A stretch of DNA of 64,000 bases from Uloborus plumipes (taxonomy: Eukaryota > Arthropoda > Arachnida > Araneae > Uloboridae): assembly GCA_038373865.1 (NCBI GenBank), contig JAXGGA010001676.1:12501-76500 (forward strand), in the 5' to 3' direction. Positions 1 through 12,190 of this stretch are shown one piece after another. Below the pieces are notes generated by a model that made no database searches, was not told the origin of the DNA, and saw only the letters and a list, made by a program, of their open reading frames with translations. The translations under genes and the position numbers were made by a program. Position 1 is the stretch's first letter. Every line of letters starts with the position of its first letter.

Positions 1-2084
1 GTATTTTTTTCTTTCTTTCCGCGATCTGAAACTTAATATTGCAACGAGTTTAGAAAAAAAATACTTATCATTAAAATAAAGCTTAAAATAAGTTGATTTA
101 AAGTAGTAGAGGCTGAAATTACTTTCAACTTCTAAAATAATGGAAATATTTTTTGGATGCAGCAGGATTGAAACTTTAAGAACGACATGCAATTTCTATT
201 TTGGCATGCTGCCAAAAATATAAGTTTCCTTTGTAGGGAGTAGAAATTCAGAAAATTCAGCTAAAATATAAGACATTTGTCAAAAAATCGTGAAAATTAT
301 TTTGATTTTTATGATTTAAGTAACTGAAGTCCACGCAAAATTAGTTGGAGAATTCATTTTTTGCAGAACACATATCTAATTCATCTAAAATTACACCCCC
401 CCTTTTTTTTCTTGATTTCTGCAATGTTGTGGATGACTTAAAAAGAAATAGGGAATGTGCAATTTAGTGACTTTACAAATGGTTAAAAATTCCTTCAATC
501 TGCTTATTTTACTCAAGATTTTTCACTTTAAATTAAGAGGAAATCTCGCATAAATGCAATTCATTATATTTTTAAACAATCTATTGGAATACTAAGCTGC
601 GCAATTTTTCCTCTTTTTTGATTTTAAGCTGTTTTCATCCCTGAAATACCATGTGCCTCGCCGAAAGTTGCGTACCTTGTTCGGGATTTCAATCCTTTCG
701 CATCCTAAAAATATCTCAATTATTTTGGAATCTTTGAGGCTTCTTATTATCTACTACCGTAACTCGGCTCATTTTAGGTATTAATTTTGTAATTTATTTA
801 CTAATTAACCTAATTTTAATTCGTCGTTCATATCATGTGACATGAACCTAAAAAGTGTAGTTCGACGCCCATGCCAACAAAGAAACACGTGATTCGACGA
901 AAATTGCGGCCTCGTTTGAAATCTCAATCTTTTTGCATCCTGATAATATTTAAATTATTGTGGAAGTTTTGAGGGATTTTATTATCTGCTACCATCTATA
1001 TCTTGACTCACTTTATTCTTTTGTTTAATAATCATTTTTTACTTTAGAATATTTTGCTGCTTGTTTATACTATGTTATTAAAACCAAAAAAGAAAGAGAA
1101 AAGTGTTTTGAGACCAAAGGTCGGGTTTTTACCAAATTTTGAATGTCTGTTCTTGCTACATACTAAAAAAAATCAGATAAAATATTTTTGAAGTGTCTTA
1201 CAACAGGTGTTGGCCCGAGTTTAAACCGTACTGTCCAAACTTAAATTTTATTGATTTTTTTTTTTTTGTGAACAAGTATCAAAAACAAATAACAAAAGAA
1301 TTTTTTTTTTCTTTATAAGAGCAAGTTAGAACTTATTTATTGAATTTTGAACATTCAAATATGGGTATAATCAAACTTTATTCTTGATTTTTAGCAAGTT
1401 ACATTGAAAATGCTGTTCTTCACTAAAATTTCAATTACACACATGAGCTTAGGTTTTTTTTTAATAGTAGTTAGATTACAATAATTATATGAAATTAGCC
1501 AAAGATTAATTATCTGTAATAACTACATAATGCACTTACCTGAAATGGAATCATATCTAAATATTTATAACATATTCCAGTATCATTATATAAAAAATTT
1601 ATTGTGACTTAGAAATTACTCATTTTTATACTGTTCAAATTTATATTTCAAACATCTGGAAGAAATGAATTTTAAAATACTTGCAATTATTTATGTTTAT
1701 CATTTATGCTGCCTTCTTTATCTTAAAATTTAGTTATAGACTGAGAACAAACTGCAAAGCATATATTACTTGTTCATGTAATATTTCTGATTTCCGAATA
1801 GAACTAAGTGCTTCCTTATTTCAAACAAATCATGTTTCAGAAAACAAAAATGTCATTGAGTTTTAAAATTTTTGAAATTCATATGTTTTCTTTAATTTTA
1901 ACCTTTTCGACAATATATTTGAGCAATGAATGATGGATGATGTTTAGTCATGCATCTATTTTTAAGAAACGTAAAGGTAGCAGTTTAGAACATTGTTTAT
2001 ATAAACATTGAGCTTTACATTATTGCTTTAAAATTAAAATATATTTTTCTAAATACACATTTTACACACTTTTTTTTTAATTTT
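1..2084. other. AT-rich noncoding DNA
   Basis: I see no gene here. The stretch is rich in A/T runs, and its only structure is a diverged tandem duplication at about 657-1017. Open frames are short and look random. Confidence 0.6.
657..1017. repeat. Diverged two-copy tandem duplication
   Basis: A segment of about 120 bp starting near 657 (CCGAAAGTTGCG) is repeated from about 893 (ACGAAAATTGCG), an offset of about 236 bp. Both copies share the blocks 'TCAATC..TT.GCATCCT', 'TTATTATCT.CTACC' and 'CTCA.TTTA'. The divergence suggests an old duplication. I see no coding potential. Confidence 0.55.
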
Positions 2085-2131
2085 AAGTTTGGCTACCATT
2101 TTCTGAAATTTGGCTACCATTTTGTGGGGTG

Positions 2132-2959
2132 TTAGTAGCCATTGGCTACCAATTCAAAATTTGAGCGTTGAGGTATACCTTTCCGGATTCCCTGACTTTT
2201 ATGTTCCTCCAACCGCTGGACCCTTTCTGATAGCAAATCTATTTTCTTTATCAATGTATCAAAACCGTCCCTTACGTCGGTATCTTCCCCATTTCTCCGA
2301 CTGACCCCAAACACTGACTCTGCGTTTACCTCAATATGTTTGGCTTGAGTCAAAAACGGATTATCCGCCGACCTGGTTGCCCGCCATGCTACTTCCTCAC
2401 GTATAGCATACGTTTTCAAATCATCTAAATTTTGAGGATTTTTTGCAATTACTCCTCTCAAAATTTCAGGCTGCAAATTTGTTAGTAGCATGTTCATCAA
2501 CATATGCTTGCGTTGTTTTTCTGCTGTTTCGGTAGAATCGTTCCCAAATTTTAACAGTTTACTTTTAGAATTAGCCTTTGCGATGAATTTCTCTACTGAC
2601 ATGTTTGGGGGCTGCCGGAAAGCCATAAAATCGAAAAGTATCACATTAGGTGGTGGCTTGCAATCAAATTCCCTGAACAAAACCCCCTTCAATGATTCAA
2701 AATCGTTAATTTCGTCGCGAAATTCATGAAAACATTCCCTCGCATTTCCGAACAACCTGTCTCTTGCCACAAAATATTTCTCACTATCAGACCACTTCCA
2801 TTGTGTGGCCGAATCCTCTATCCTTTCAAAGAACTCTGCCAAAGATATTTCCCCGTTAACCCCTTTAAAGACTGGTATCATAGACAAATTCATTACCGAT
2901 AAACTTTGAGGTATAAAAACTCCTGATGCCTGGTCCTTGGCCATTTCGCTCCCACACAA
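2132..2959 (-). pseudogene. Ty3/gypsy-type gag, 3'-truncated
   Basis: A 275-codon open frame resembles the capsid region of Ty3/gypsy Gag. It has a hydrophobic N-terminal part, 'AEFFERIEDSATQWKW', a charged helical middle with 'FREFDCKP..', and the motif 'MLMNMLLTNLQPEI' seen in retrotransposon gag domains. The second methionine (MAKDQ, six codons in) is the more likely start. No zinc knuckle, protease or reverse transcriptase follows. The frame ends in sequence made of repeated GGCTACCA/TGGTAGCC blocks (about 2085-2160), which probably marks a junction with another repeat. A primer-binding-like site and a candidate LTR lie upstream on the minus strand. I infer the 5' end of a gypsy element that lost its pol. 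Confidence 0.7.
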
Positions 2960-3054
2960 AAAGCCAAAATAATAAAAATATATACTTTAAAAACGTATAG
3001 AAATTAATGAAATTTTATATATATACCACCCCTATAAAGCTGTAAGAAAAGAAA

Positions 3055-3067
3055 GGTCACGGCACCA
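3055..3067 (-). other. Primer-binding-like site
   Basis: On the minus strand this reads TGGTGCCGTGACC. It starts with TGG, as LTR retrotransposon primer-binding sites do, and lies about 95 bp upstream of the gag start. It directly follows the candidate LTR at 3071. I cannot name the tRNA. Confidence 0.5.
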
Positions 3068-3070
3068 ATT

Positions 3071-3995
3071 TGTACTGACCAGAAACAGCACATAAAGGGT
3101 TATCACCCAAAAAGCCCAGGCTCAAAATTTACCACAAAAATTTCTTTATAAAAAGAAACAGCTTTATTCATGCTCAGGGGGGTATGGCAAAAGGACTAAC
3201 TCAGTAGATACGCTTAAACACATATAGAACATCAAGATCACATAGACAAATCTGTACTCATCCCAAAGCAACTTCAAAACTTAACTATTTCACATGGGAG
3301 TTCGATATAACTTAATAGCCCGGGCCACAAGATTTATCCACGTAGCATAGAAGAATTCAAAATAATTAAAATATCAGGTTAAAACACATAAAACATTAAA
3401 ACCACTAAAAGAGCTTTCGAACCAACAGTAAAATACACTAAAATACGTTAAAATAGTCACTCAATCTCTTATGAAGTAGACAACATATTCCAGTCACCAA
3501 GCCGCCACTAGTAAACGCCTTCCAAACACCGACTCGACCGCCCGGTCGAGGTTTTCCAAGCTGACGCAGGTGAACACACACTTCTCCGCTTACTCCTGAG
3601 GGCATATACCAGCCGGAACGTAGTCTTCGGAGAACAGCCAAGCTCCTGCCCTGGAAGACGTGCTTCAGCCCTTGAAGACGCTATTCCGGCACTTTACATT
3701 TCATCCGGAACGTAGATGAGGGCCACTTTCACCACTAATCCTTGGAGCCACGGTGTGAATTCGCTTTGAAGTTTAGGTCAATATTTCATTACTACGGCAT
3801 ATCGGGATACTCGCTTCACTGCAGAGGCTTTCTTCCAGGCGGCTGACTGCCAAACGCTACTTCAACTGTCCGACAACAACACCAGCCCACGACCTTAGTG
3901 CCGTCACTATTCAAGACTTTTAGCTGCCCGGCACTTCTGCGCAGTATGACTTTTATTTTTTTCAAGGCTGTTGCCAGGTTCCCCAGTGCAGTACA
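3071..3995 (-). repeat. Candidate LTR of the gag-bearing gypsy fragment
   Basis: The block starts TGTACTG and ends CAGTACA, giving 7-bp inverted ends of the TG...CA type. It lies immediately outside the primer-binding-like site. On the minus strand an AATAAA signal lies near 3162-3168, at the place expected for an LTR polyadenylation site. No second copy is in the window, so the outer border is inferred only from the terminal inverted repeat. Confidence 0.4.
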
Positions 3996-4179
3996 CATCG
4001 CACTCATGTCTAAAAGTAAATTTTAAGGTCGAAAACTATAAAACATTATGCTGTTAACAGCAAATAACATCTTAAAAAATTTTTAATGGACCATTGCAGT
4101 GGTTAATAAGCCAGCTTCAAGGCAATGAATTGCTTTTTCTCCACTTTGTAGAATACTTAGATGGATGAACAACTAGTCA

Positions 4180-5098
4180 CCGAGGGTTCAGCGGTCCTAT
4201 TGGCAAAATGTTGACAGGCTGCGAATCCCTAACTATAGTGAAATATGAGGCAGTTGAGCGCAATATGCAAAACAGGCCAACTATCAACCGAGGTGACCTA
4301 AGTACAGACCAGAAATATTTGACGCCGTTATTAGTGGCAACTGCTCCACACATCTTTCTGAAACAGTACCTGGTTCCTACGGTCATTCTAGATGGCTCAT
4401 GATAACCAATCAAATTTGTGTTTGCACATCCGCACAGAATATGTGACAGCAAACCTAAAAATGCTTGTTTTTGTCATTGTTAAAGTTTATGCACATGGCT
4501 GTTTTCTAACTAAATGCAACTCATCATGCACGATGATGCACGAAACTTATGGCAAGTTCTCATTAGTCTCATTATCTACCAGACGACCTGTTACATGTCA
4601 TCAATCCAGTCATTCAGAACTTTTATTTAATTTTTTTGCATATACTGAAAATATTTAGCTGGCAATGTTAAATGATGATCGAAGTCATGTAACAGCAGTT
4701 AGTTGCATATCAGATTTTAAAAGGTAGAGACACAAATTCTGTGTATAATAATGATATTCGCACTTTTAGCATTTTTGAGCTTAACTTTTCTTCTTCCGAC
4801 TACTTGATCATTTGGTGGTGCGAAAATGTGCTTATAGCAGAACCTCCTATAACAGTGATGCTATCTGAAGATGAGCTACATGACTTTGTGAAAACCAGAG
4901 ATGTTCCCTTTTTCTTTGAAACATGTGGACATTTACTTGTCATACTCAATCCGTGAAACCCAGCATAAAGTTTGGGACGGATGTATCAACTGTATCACTG
5001 ACCATAAGTGGAATGGAAGCGAAGGATGGTTCATTTGTAAAAGTTTAGAGGCTCTAAAGGAACTGCATTTCCTTGATTGTGAAAAAGATTTTTTGTGA
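4180..5098 (+). pseudogene. Decayed copy of an uncharacterised arthropod repeat-family protein
   Basis: Conserved-looking fragments occur in order but in shifting frames: 'INRGDLSTDQKYL' (near 4285), 'SRWLMITNQ' (near 4390), 'LVFVIVKVYAHGCF' (near 4465), 'CNSSCTMMHETYGKF', 'FAYTENI' stop 'LAMLNDDRSHV' (4630-4700), 'FELNFSSSDY' and 'AEPPITVMLSEDELHDFV' (4775-4890), and 'LHFLDCEKDF' near the end. From memory, this order of blocks matches a large hypothetical protein that is multicopy in aphids and other arthropods and probably transposon-borne. I know no established name or function. Several frameshifts and stops make this copy nonfunctional. Confidence 0.5.
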
Positions 5099-6105
5099 AA
5101 GCTCTAACTGTGACACATAAACTTTTCATATCATGTAGGTTGTGCACGTTTGTACATATATTTTTTAACATATTTCATTGATGTTTAAGTAGTGCTGCTT
5201 AATGTTGTCATATGTTTGCATTTTCATAATTTTTATGTCACATTTTGTAAAAGTTCGTCAGTTTTTACTTAATATGGTCCTAAAATTCATTATTTTTCAT
5301 GTTTTTGTTTCTTTTTAAGATGCTTGAAATATAAATATATCACATGAAATCTTTTTTGTGAGTTATTTAATGTGCTTCTAATGCATGAATATCTCTTATG
5401 AGTAAAAAAAATGTAATGAAGTTTGCTAATGGAATTGTTTTTCATATTTTAACCATAAAATCCGTAAAAAAGCTATGATAAAACTTTGCGATCGCCCCCT
5501 GAAGATATTACCCGTTTTTTCTCAAACTTTGCACATTAGCTAACTATCACCAAAGACAACTTTTGTTAACTATTAGAAGTTGATACGAAAAACTTTTTAT
5601 TTTTCGCCCCACTCTAGGGTCTAGTGAGTGTCTAGTGTCAGAAGGAGGTGGGGGTGAATCTTGACATCACCAGAGGAGATTTGAAAATTAGCAGCTTTTA
5701 GGGGAGGGGATAACATTGATTACATTCTTTTAATTAATTTAAGTATTAATTACAAAAAAACTAGATGCCCAATTGAGCTGAAATTGGTGTGTATTGTCAA
5801 AAAATAACCCTAATTTTCTTTTTAAAAAATAAAAATATGTATACACATTCCTCACTGTCAGTTTATGAGTTTTGAACTACATGTATTTTTTGTTGAAAAA
5901 CATGACTTTCTATGACAAACTATGATCATGGTTGAAATGATTTTCCATGGTCTTCATAACTTTCTAGGTGTGCGGATACACAGTTTGTTTCTACTAATGT
6001 GTGTTTGAAAGGATAAAAACTCAGTTAAACTACTACAAATTTTAAAAAGGTCATGGAAATTATTCTGATATTTATAATAAGTTAGTTCTAGAGAAATAGT
6101 AATAA
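5099..6105. other. AT-rich noncoding DNA
   Basis: No gene or element border is recognised between the decayed repeat-family protein and the gypsy element. The last five bases before the LTR (6106-6110, GTGAT) are the left target-site duplication of that element. Confidence 0.5.
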
Positions 6106-6110
6106 GTGAT

Positions 6111-7370
6111 TGTTAAAATCTACAATTTTAATGATTTTTAGTAGCAATTTTTACTACGAGATGGCGCCATAAGTAGTGATTTCTGTTAGAAGAAGCGTGT
6201 CACATCACGAAAGAATGTGATAACGAATGTGATGACAAGAGCCATCTCCATGTTGTATTACCTTATTTGGTAATTGAATGGAAACAAGTTTACGCTTATT
6301 GGCCTGAGACGATAGCGTCTCATCTCGTGAATCTTAGAGAAAAACGTTACCAGTGATTAATGTTTCTTCTGCTGCGGTAGATATAACTTGAGAGAGAAAA
6401 TGATGCGGCTTCTTCGATTTGCACGAAAAAGGGTCCATTGGCCGAAGCCAAGGAAAAGAAAAGAATATGTCGCCTTTAAGCACAGCATAATAATTGTGAA
6501 ATATCATTTATTTAATCAAGTGTTTTGTCCGAGAAATTTCGGTATAAGATATTCAAGAAATAGACATTTTATGAAATACTTCAACAACGCCTACATCTGG
6601 AAATTTTGGTCTGTATAATTTGATCAAATGGCGGAGTCTTCTTCCTACAATTGAATCTTATATTATTCATGAAGACTTAATATGTCATGAACAGTTTTGA
6701 ATTTGAGTGTTCAGCGAGTGAGCCTTCCATGTGTGCATGCGTCGTCAATTTTATTAGAACTGATGAAAGAAAAAAACGTATACCCTTTGTGATTCCAAGG
6801 TGATATTCTGAACTTTCATACATCAGCATTTGCAACAAGATGCAGAACTATTCATTATTGAGATCTTCTAGGATAGCATGAACTTTTCTTGCAAACTAAA
6901 AGTTGCGCAATATAAAGGAAGGTAATAACTGCAATGTGCCATTTTGGAATCAATACGAAAAGGGAGACGTCGACTCTCCCCTTCAAAATATCATTTAAAA
7001 TTTTATGAAAATTATTGCATTTATTACATTTATAATATTCAGTTTAGAATTTAATAATATATAATATTTGATTGAAGTTAAAATGCATTTGATAAAAAAA
7101 AATAAGTAATGGAGTGAATTTGAAATCTGAGTTGATTTGATTTTATTCAAAGAAATTTGATATGTTTTAATTAAGGGATTTAATTTCCAATTTTTGATTT
7201 AAATGTCTGAAAAAGCAATTACTACCACTATACGATCAATAACATGTGCCAATTTTATTTATAATCTATTCATTTAACTTTTAATTTAATTTAATTCAAT
7301 TAATTACAATTCACTATGAATTTTATCATGAAGTTTTAATTTTTTAGTTAATTTAAAGCACCATTTTACA
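6111..7370 (+). repeat. 5' LTR of the gypsy element
   Basis: This TG...CA repeat of 1260 bp matches 18823-20148 almost throughout. It differs from the 3' copy by lacking the (CA)n tract and a segment of about 45 bp near 6990, and by an extra copy of a short 'AATGTGAT' block near 6212. The short open frame at 6388-6618 is probably chance. Confidence 0.9.
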
Positions 7371-7373
7371 TTA

Positions 7374-7390
7374 TGGTGCCGTAGAAGGTC
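7374..7390 (+). other. Primer-binding site of the gypsy element
   Basis: TGGTGCCGTAGAAGG lies three bases after the LTR end. The position and the leading TGG are diagnostic of a tRNA primer site. The tRNA is not identified. Confidence 0.65.
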
Positions 7391-7571
7391 TGAACTTGTG
7401 GTTATGAATTTTAGAAGTACTCTTGATCAGCATATATATTCTAATATATTTTTGTGTATATAATGTATTGATTTTTTTCTGATTATGGTATAATTTTGAT
7501 GTGTTAAAATTTTGGGACAACTGAATTGACATTTTTTTCTTTTCTACATTGCATTTTTAAATTTTCTAAAC

Positions 7572-8546
7572 ATGGCCAATTCACTTCTCTCAGTAATTCC
7601 AATTTTTTCAGAAGCACCTGCGGAGAATGTGCATTCCTTTACTCAGTTGATTTCAGAAATTTCGGAATTAGAAAAGTGGTCTTCAGCAAAAAAGCTGATA
7701 ATTTTGAAATTGCGACTCCGAGATAATGCACAAGAATTTGTGAACAATCTAATTCAAAAGAATCCGGAAATCGCATTCTCCCAAGTCTCAGAGAACTTAT
7801 CAAAGAAATTTGCTAAAACTACAAATTTTAAAACTGCTCAGAGAGAATTTTTAGGAATTAGTCAGGTGCAAGGTCAGTCTGTAGTAGATTTAAGTGAACA
7901 AATAGAACGAGCGGCAGAGAAGTATTTGAATCCTAACAATAAAACGGATAGTGATATTTTGGAATTAATTGAAAAGTCAAAGTATACCAAATTTATTGAA
8001 GCCCTTAGATCAAACATTCGAATTGAGACACAAAAGCAAGGCCCAACCACATTTAAACAAGCAATAAAGATTGCAAAAAATATTGAAAATGCTCTAAACA
8101 ATCCTAGTAATTTTGCTAGTCAGCAGTTGGAAATTAATGTAATCCTGCAGTCACAGAACGAAACGAATAAGAAAATTCAACAACTTACTGACTCTGTAAA
8201 TTCATTAAAAAGTTCCAGAGGGGTAAATGAAAATGCAGAATCATTTAAATTTGACATAAATTCGCTACAGGCTAACCCTGGCATTCCCAACAATCAATTT
8301 TTCAATCAACAGGGTCCTTCTGGCAGTCAACATAATTTCCCAGCTCAAAGTATACAATGTCACATTTGTGGTAAAAACCACTTAACTACTAAATGTTTTT
8401 ATTTCCCAGGCAACAGTAGGAATCCCAGTTTTCAGAACAATTTTAACAGGAGCAGAGCCCATTTTCGAGGTTATTATAATGGACAGAGAGAGAGGAACTT
8501 TTATAGACCTTATCGCAGGAATAATTCTTTTCAAAGGGTAATTTAA
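7572..8546 (+). CDS. gag: Gag polyprotein of the gypsy element
   Basis: A 324-residue open frame begins about 200 bp after the primer-binding site. Its N-terminal 200 residues resemble a retrotransposon capsid ('LKLRLRDNAQEFVNNLI', 'FVNNLIQKNPEIAFSQV'). A zinc knuckle follows near residue 260 (CHICGKNHLTTKC, spacing C-x2-C-x3-H-x4-C, one residue shorter than the usual x4 before His). The C-terminal tail is rich in Arg, Asn and aromatic residues, consistent with RNA binding. Gag packages the element RNA in cytoplasmic particles. The frame is intact. The pol frame starts 4 nt after the stop in the +1 register, so Pol expression would need frameshifting or reinitiation. Confidence 0.85.
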   Translation: MANSLLSVIPIFSEAPAENVHSFTQLISEISELEKWSSAKKLIILKLRLRDNAQEFVNNLIQKNPEIAFSQVSENLSKKFAKTTNFKTAQREFLGISQVQGQSVVDLSEQIERAAEKYLNPNNKTDSDILELIEKSKYTKFIEALRSNIRIETQKQGPTTFKQAIKIAKNIENALNNPSNFASQQLEINVILQSQNETNKKIQQLTDSVNSLKSSRGVNENAESFKFDINSLQANPGIPNNQFFNQQGPSGSQHNFPAQSIQCHICGKNHLTTKCFYFPGNSRNPSFQNNFNRSRAHFRGYYNGQRERNFYRPYRRNNSFQRVI

Positions 8547-8550
8547 ACTA

Positions 8551-9345
8551 ATGGGGGGTATTCAAAGTGAAGCTAGCCATGATTCGGAGCCCCATAATCA
8601 TGTCTTTAAGACTAAAGAATGGCAGGATCCTAAAACTATTAGGGGGAATTTTTTTCCAAAGGTTACTGATTGTGACAAATTTTTCTCTGATAGAGTACTA
8701 ATGTCGTGTACCAATGATGACAACTCTCTACCCATTATAGAGCTAAATTTTAAGGACTTTAAAGCATACCGACTCCTAGATAGCGGAACAAATGTTTCAG
8801 TATGCCAGCTTTCTGTTCTAGAAATGATCAAGGAATGTTCAAAAATTAATTACGTCTCAAGGGGGTAAAAATAAAAAGTCAACAATGAAACCATAAATTG
8901 TATGTCAGCTGTAGATCTCAAATTCAAAATTCAGGGAAAATGGTTTTCAAATCTCTTTTTTACAACCAATTTTGATTGGAATGCTAGTTACCAATTTATT
9001 TTAGGCTATGATTTTTTTCAACGAAATAAAGTAATTCTAGATACCGTAAACAAAACAATTGTTACTGACAAGGCCAAAATTGATTTCATAACTATTTCTC
9101 CTAGTGAAATTATACAGGCAGATGCTTCAAAGCAAAGTGACAAAATTCAAAATGAAAAGTTGATTAAGCAGGATAAGGAAATTAGGCAGGCTAATGCATT
9201 AATAACTAAAGAATCAATAAGTAATAACTTGCAGGGTCTTTCGACAAATTATTTCAAAGTTAAATCTGCTCTTAATGTCAAAATTCCTCCAAATTCTTTT
9301 GAAATTGTAAAAATCGGTATCCCTAATGAACTTAATCTGAATTAA
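8551..9345 (+). pseudogene. Protease region of gypsy pol, broken
   Basis: Two open blocks in the same frame (8551-8868 and 8902-9345) are separated by stop codons from 8866. The first contains 'YRLLDSGTNVSVC', with the DSG active site of retropepsin-type aspartic proteases. The second carries a 'FILGYDFFQRNKVILD' stretch typical of the C-terminal part of such proteases (hydrophobic-GxDFL-like). The enzyme would cleave Gag-Pol. The stops between the halves disable it. Confidence 0.75.
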
Positions 9346-9482
9346 TACTTTTTTCTCCAGGTAAAATACAAAATAAATGTGATATTAAATTTTCAATTCA
9401 CTCTGCCAAAGAAGCAGCAGGATTTTATGTAATTGTTGAAAATAATTCTAACAATCAATTAATTATCCAAAAGGAGCAATGT

Positions 9483-11285
9483 ATGGGAATTGTCCAAGAG
9501 ATTTGTGAGAGGGACTTAGTGAATTCTCCTGAGGTTGATAAATTTCAAATAAACAGCTTAACATTTGAGGAAGTTAAAGAATTGAGAAAAAAGGAACTTT
9601 CACCTAATGATTTTAATTTAGATCACCTGAATAAAACTGATAAAGATAAAATTACAAAATTATTTATGAGCAACTCTGAGGTTTTTTCTAAAAACTATTT
9701 AACGTTAGGTTCTACTGATGCAATTGTACCAGAATTTAAACTCTTTCACAATTTTCCTCCGCAAACAAAATTTTATCCTTTGCCTCTTATAGCTAAACAA
9801 TTCGCTGAACAGGAAATAAATAAGTTGTTAGAAGCAGAATTAATTGAACATAGTACTTCCAGTTATGCTTTCCCATGTTTTGTACGAAAACCTTGTAAAA
9901 CAAATGATCCCAAAGCAAAACCAAATTTCAGAATGGTCGTCGACTATAGACTTTTGAATGCAATTACAGAGCCATAGAAGATTTGTCTCCCCAAAATTTC
10001 AGAAATTGTCCAAAATATAGCAGGCAGAAAATTATACTGTGTACTTGACTTAAAGTCAGCTTTTTTTCAAATTTTAATCAAACCTGCAGATAGAGAAAAA
10101 TTAGCATTTTGCTCAGAATTAGGAAACTTTATGCCTTGTAGAATTCCATTTGGAACAAAAAATAGTGGGAGTTATTTCTGTGCTCTTTTATCAAAATGTT
10201 TAAAAGATTTAAAGGGTCCAAATTTAGAATATTTTCTTGATGATATAGTTCTGGCTTCTGATGATATGAATTCAATGATAGAACTAATGCAAAAAGTGTT
10301 TGATAGACTAAAACTGTTCAATTTAACCCTCGACCCAGCTAAACTTCAAATTTGTCAACCTTCGACAACTTACCTAGATTTCAAAATTGACCGCAATAGT
10401 TTTTCTCCTTCTGATAACAACATAAATAAAGTGAACAAATTTCCTGTACCCAAAAATGTTAAACAGGTACAAACTTTTTTAGGCATGACCAATTATTTTC
10501 GACATTTAATTTTTTATTATGCTGAAATTGTTTCACCCATCGTTGATCTTACAAAAAAGAATATCCCATTTGTCTGGTCCAATGAATGTCAAGATGCTTT
10601 TGAGAAAATACAAGACATAATTTTAAACAAACCTGCCCTTAAAAACTTTGTCAAGGATGCTCCTTTGTTTCTTGCAACTGATGCAAGCAAAGTTGCTATT
10701 TCAGGAATTCTCATGCAAAAAATTAATAACCAATTTTTTCCTCTCGAATTTTTTTCTAAGAAATTATCACCTGCTGAGTCAAAATACCCATCTGTCAGAA
10801 GGGAATTATTTGCAATTTTTTCTTCCATTAAACATTTCAGAGAAATTTTGTATGGGAATAAATTTATTGTCCTTTGTGATTGTAAGAGTTTAAGTGAAAT
10901 CATTCACATTGAAAAACAACCTGATATTGTTTTGAAATGGCTTTTGTATTTCACCGATTTCGATATGCAAATAAAATTTTTGCCAGGAAAAATGAACCCG
11001 TCAGATTTTTTAAGCAGAGTTTATGATGACGAGGAGTTAGATACAATTTTGATAAATAACATTAATATTTTCCAACCAAAGAATAACTTGTCTAAAGAGG
11101 TTATATTAGAAGAACAGCAAAAAGATGAGGAAATCCTTAAGATCATCAAAAAATTAAAAAACAATGAGACAAACTTTTCCGAGCATTTTTGCTTAAATGA
11201 AGATAAAATTTTGTGTAAAATTCTAAAGGTAAAGAAGAAAGATAGGGTACAAATCTTAAACGAATTTATCTTCCAAAGAATTTAA
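9483..11285 (+). pseudogene. Reverse transcriptase and RNase H of the gypsy element, one nonsense codon
   Basis: One reading frame runs through 9483-11285 with a single TAG at 9975-9977. Before it is an RT fingers region ('LLEAELIEHSTSSYAFPCF', 'FRMVVDYRLLNA'). After it come 'VLDLKSAFFQI', with the first catalytic Asp, and 'YFLDDIVLAS', the YxDD-type active site. RNase H follows with 'LATDASKVAISGIL' (catalytic Asp) and 'PLEFFSKKLSPAESKYPSV'. This is classic Ty3/gypsy order and spacing. After 11285 the integrase continues in another frame, so a frameshift lies there too. Confidence 0.88.
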
Positions 11286-12190
11286 GACTTGCGTGCATGG
11301 AAAATGCACATTTACCTCATTTTGCAGCCCAAAAGACTTACAATTTTCTTCAAAAATTATACTTTTTCCCTTCCATGTTTGCTGCTGTTAAAAAATTTTG
11401 TCGGGCGTGTCAAAAATGTCTGGAAAATAAACCGAAACGTAACAATACAAAACCTAAATTTATTTCGAAAAAAGATCTTTCTCCTGGATCATTTTTGTCG
11501 TGTGACTTAGTTGGTAAGTTGTGTAGGAGTACTGATAATAAGTTCTTTATACTTACAATCGTAGACCATTATGCCAGATTTTTGGAAACTTATCGCTTAG
11601 CAAATACCTCTTCGACTTCTATTATTAAATGTTTGAATGATTATTTTTCATCTTATGGTGTACCTAAGATCATTTTGACCGACAATGGTCCTAACTTAAT
11701 TTCTGATGAGATTAAACATTTTTTTAAAAGCTTAAACATAACGCAGAGAAATTTTTCAATCTACTATCCTCAGGGAAACTCCACGATAGAAAGGATACAC
11801 AGAATTTTAAAAGAATCAATTTCTTCGTTGTCTGATAAAACATTTGAATGGTCACAAAAACTTCCTGTGTTCAAATTGCATTATAATGCCAGCAAATATA
11901 GTGTCACCGGCTTTTCTCCTGCTGAACTACAGGGTTGCCACAGGAAAAATTCATTAAAAAAAGTAGCAAAAGTAGCCAAAAACGTATAAAAAAGTTGCAA
12001 AAAAGTAGTCCCAAAATTAAAAAAATTTCAAAAAAAGGTATTCATGATCAGATAAATGAAGTAAGAAATAAATAGTACAGCTGAATATTTAACATTTGTA
12101 AAAAGTCATCTGTTTTGCTGAGGAATTTAAACTGAATGCGCAATTACAAATAAAAAAGATAAAAAAAAAACTTTTGCTAAAACTTATTAA

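Noticed and set aside
1532..1612. Minus-strand stretch encoding 'NFLYNDTGICYKYLDMIPFQ' followed by GTAAGTGC, resembling an exon with a strong donor.
   Set aside because: The acceptor side (CTAAG) lacks a pyrimidine tract, the peptide matches no family I know and does not fit PARP. Probably chance in AT-rich DNA.
3816..4007. 63-codon minus frame 'MSAMCTALGNLATALKK...'.
   Set aside because: It overlaps the candidate LTR end and shows no known domain; probably chance.
6388..6618. 76-codon open frame inside the gypsy 5' LTR.
   Set aside because: It lies in LTR sequence, has no family resemblance, and is disrupted in the 3' LTR copy (a CGA-to-TGA change near 19157).
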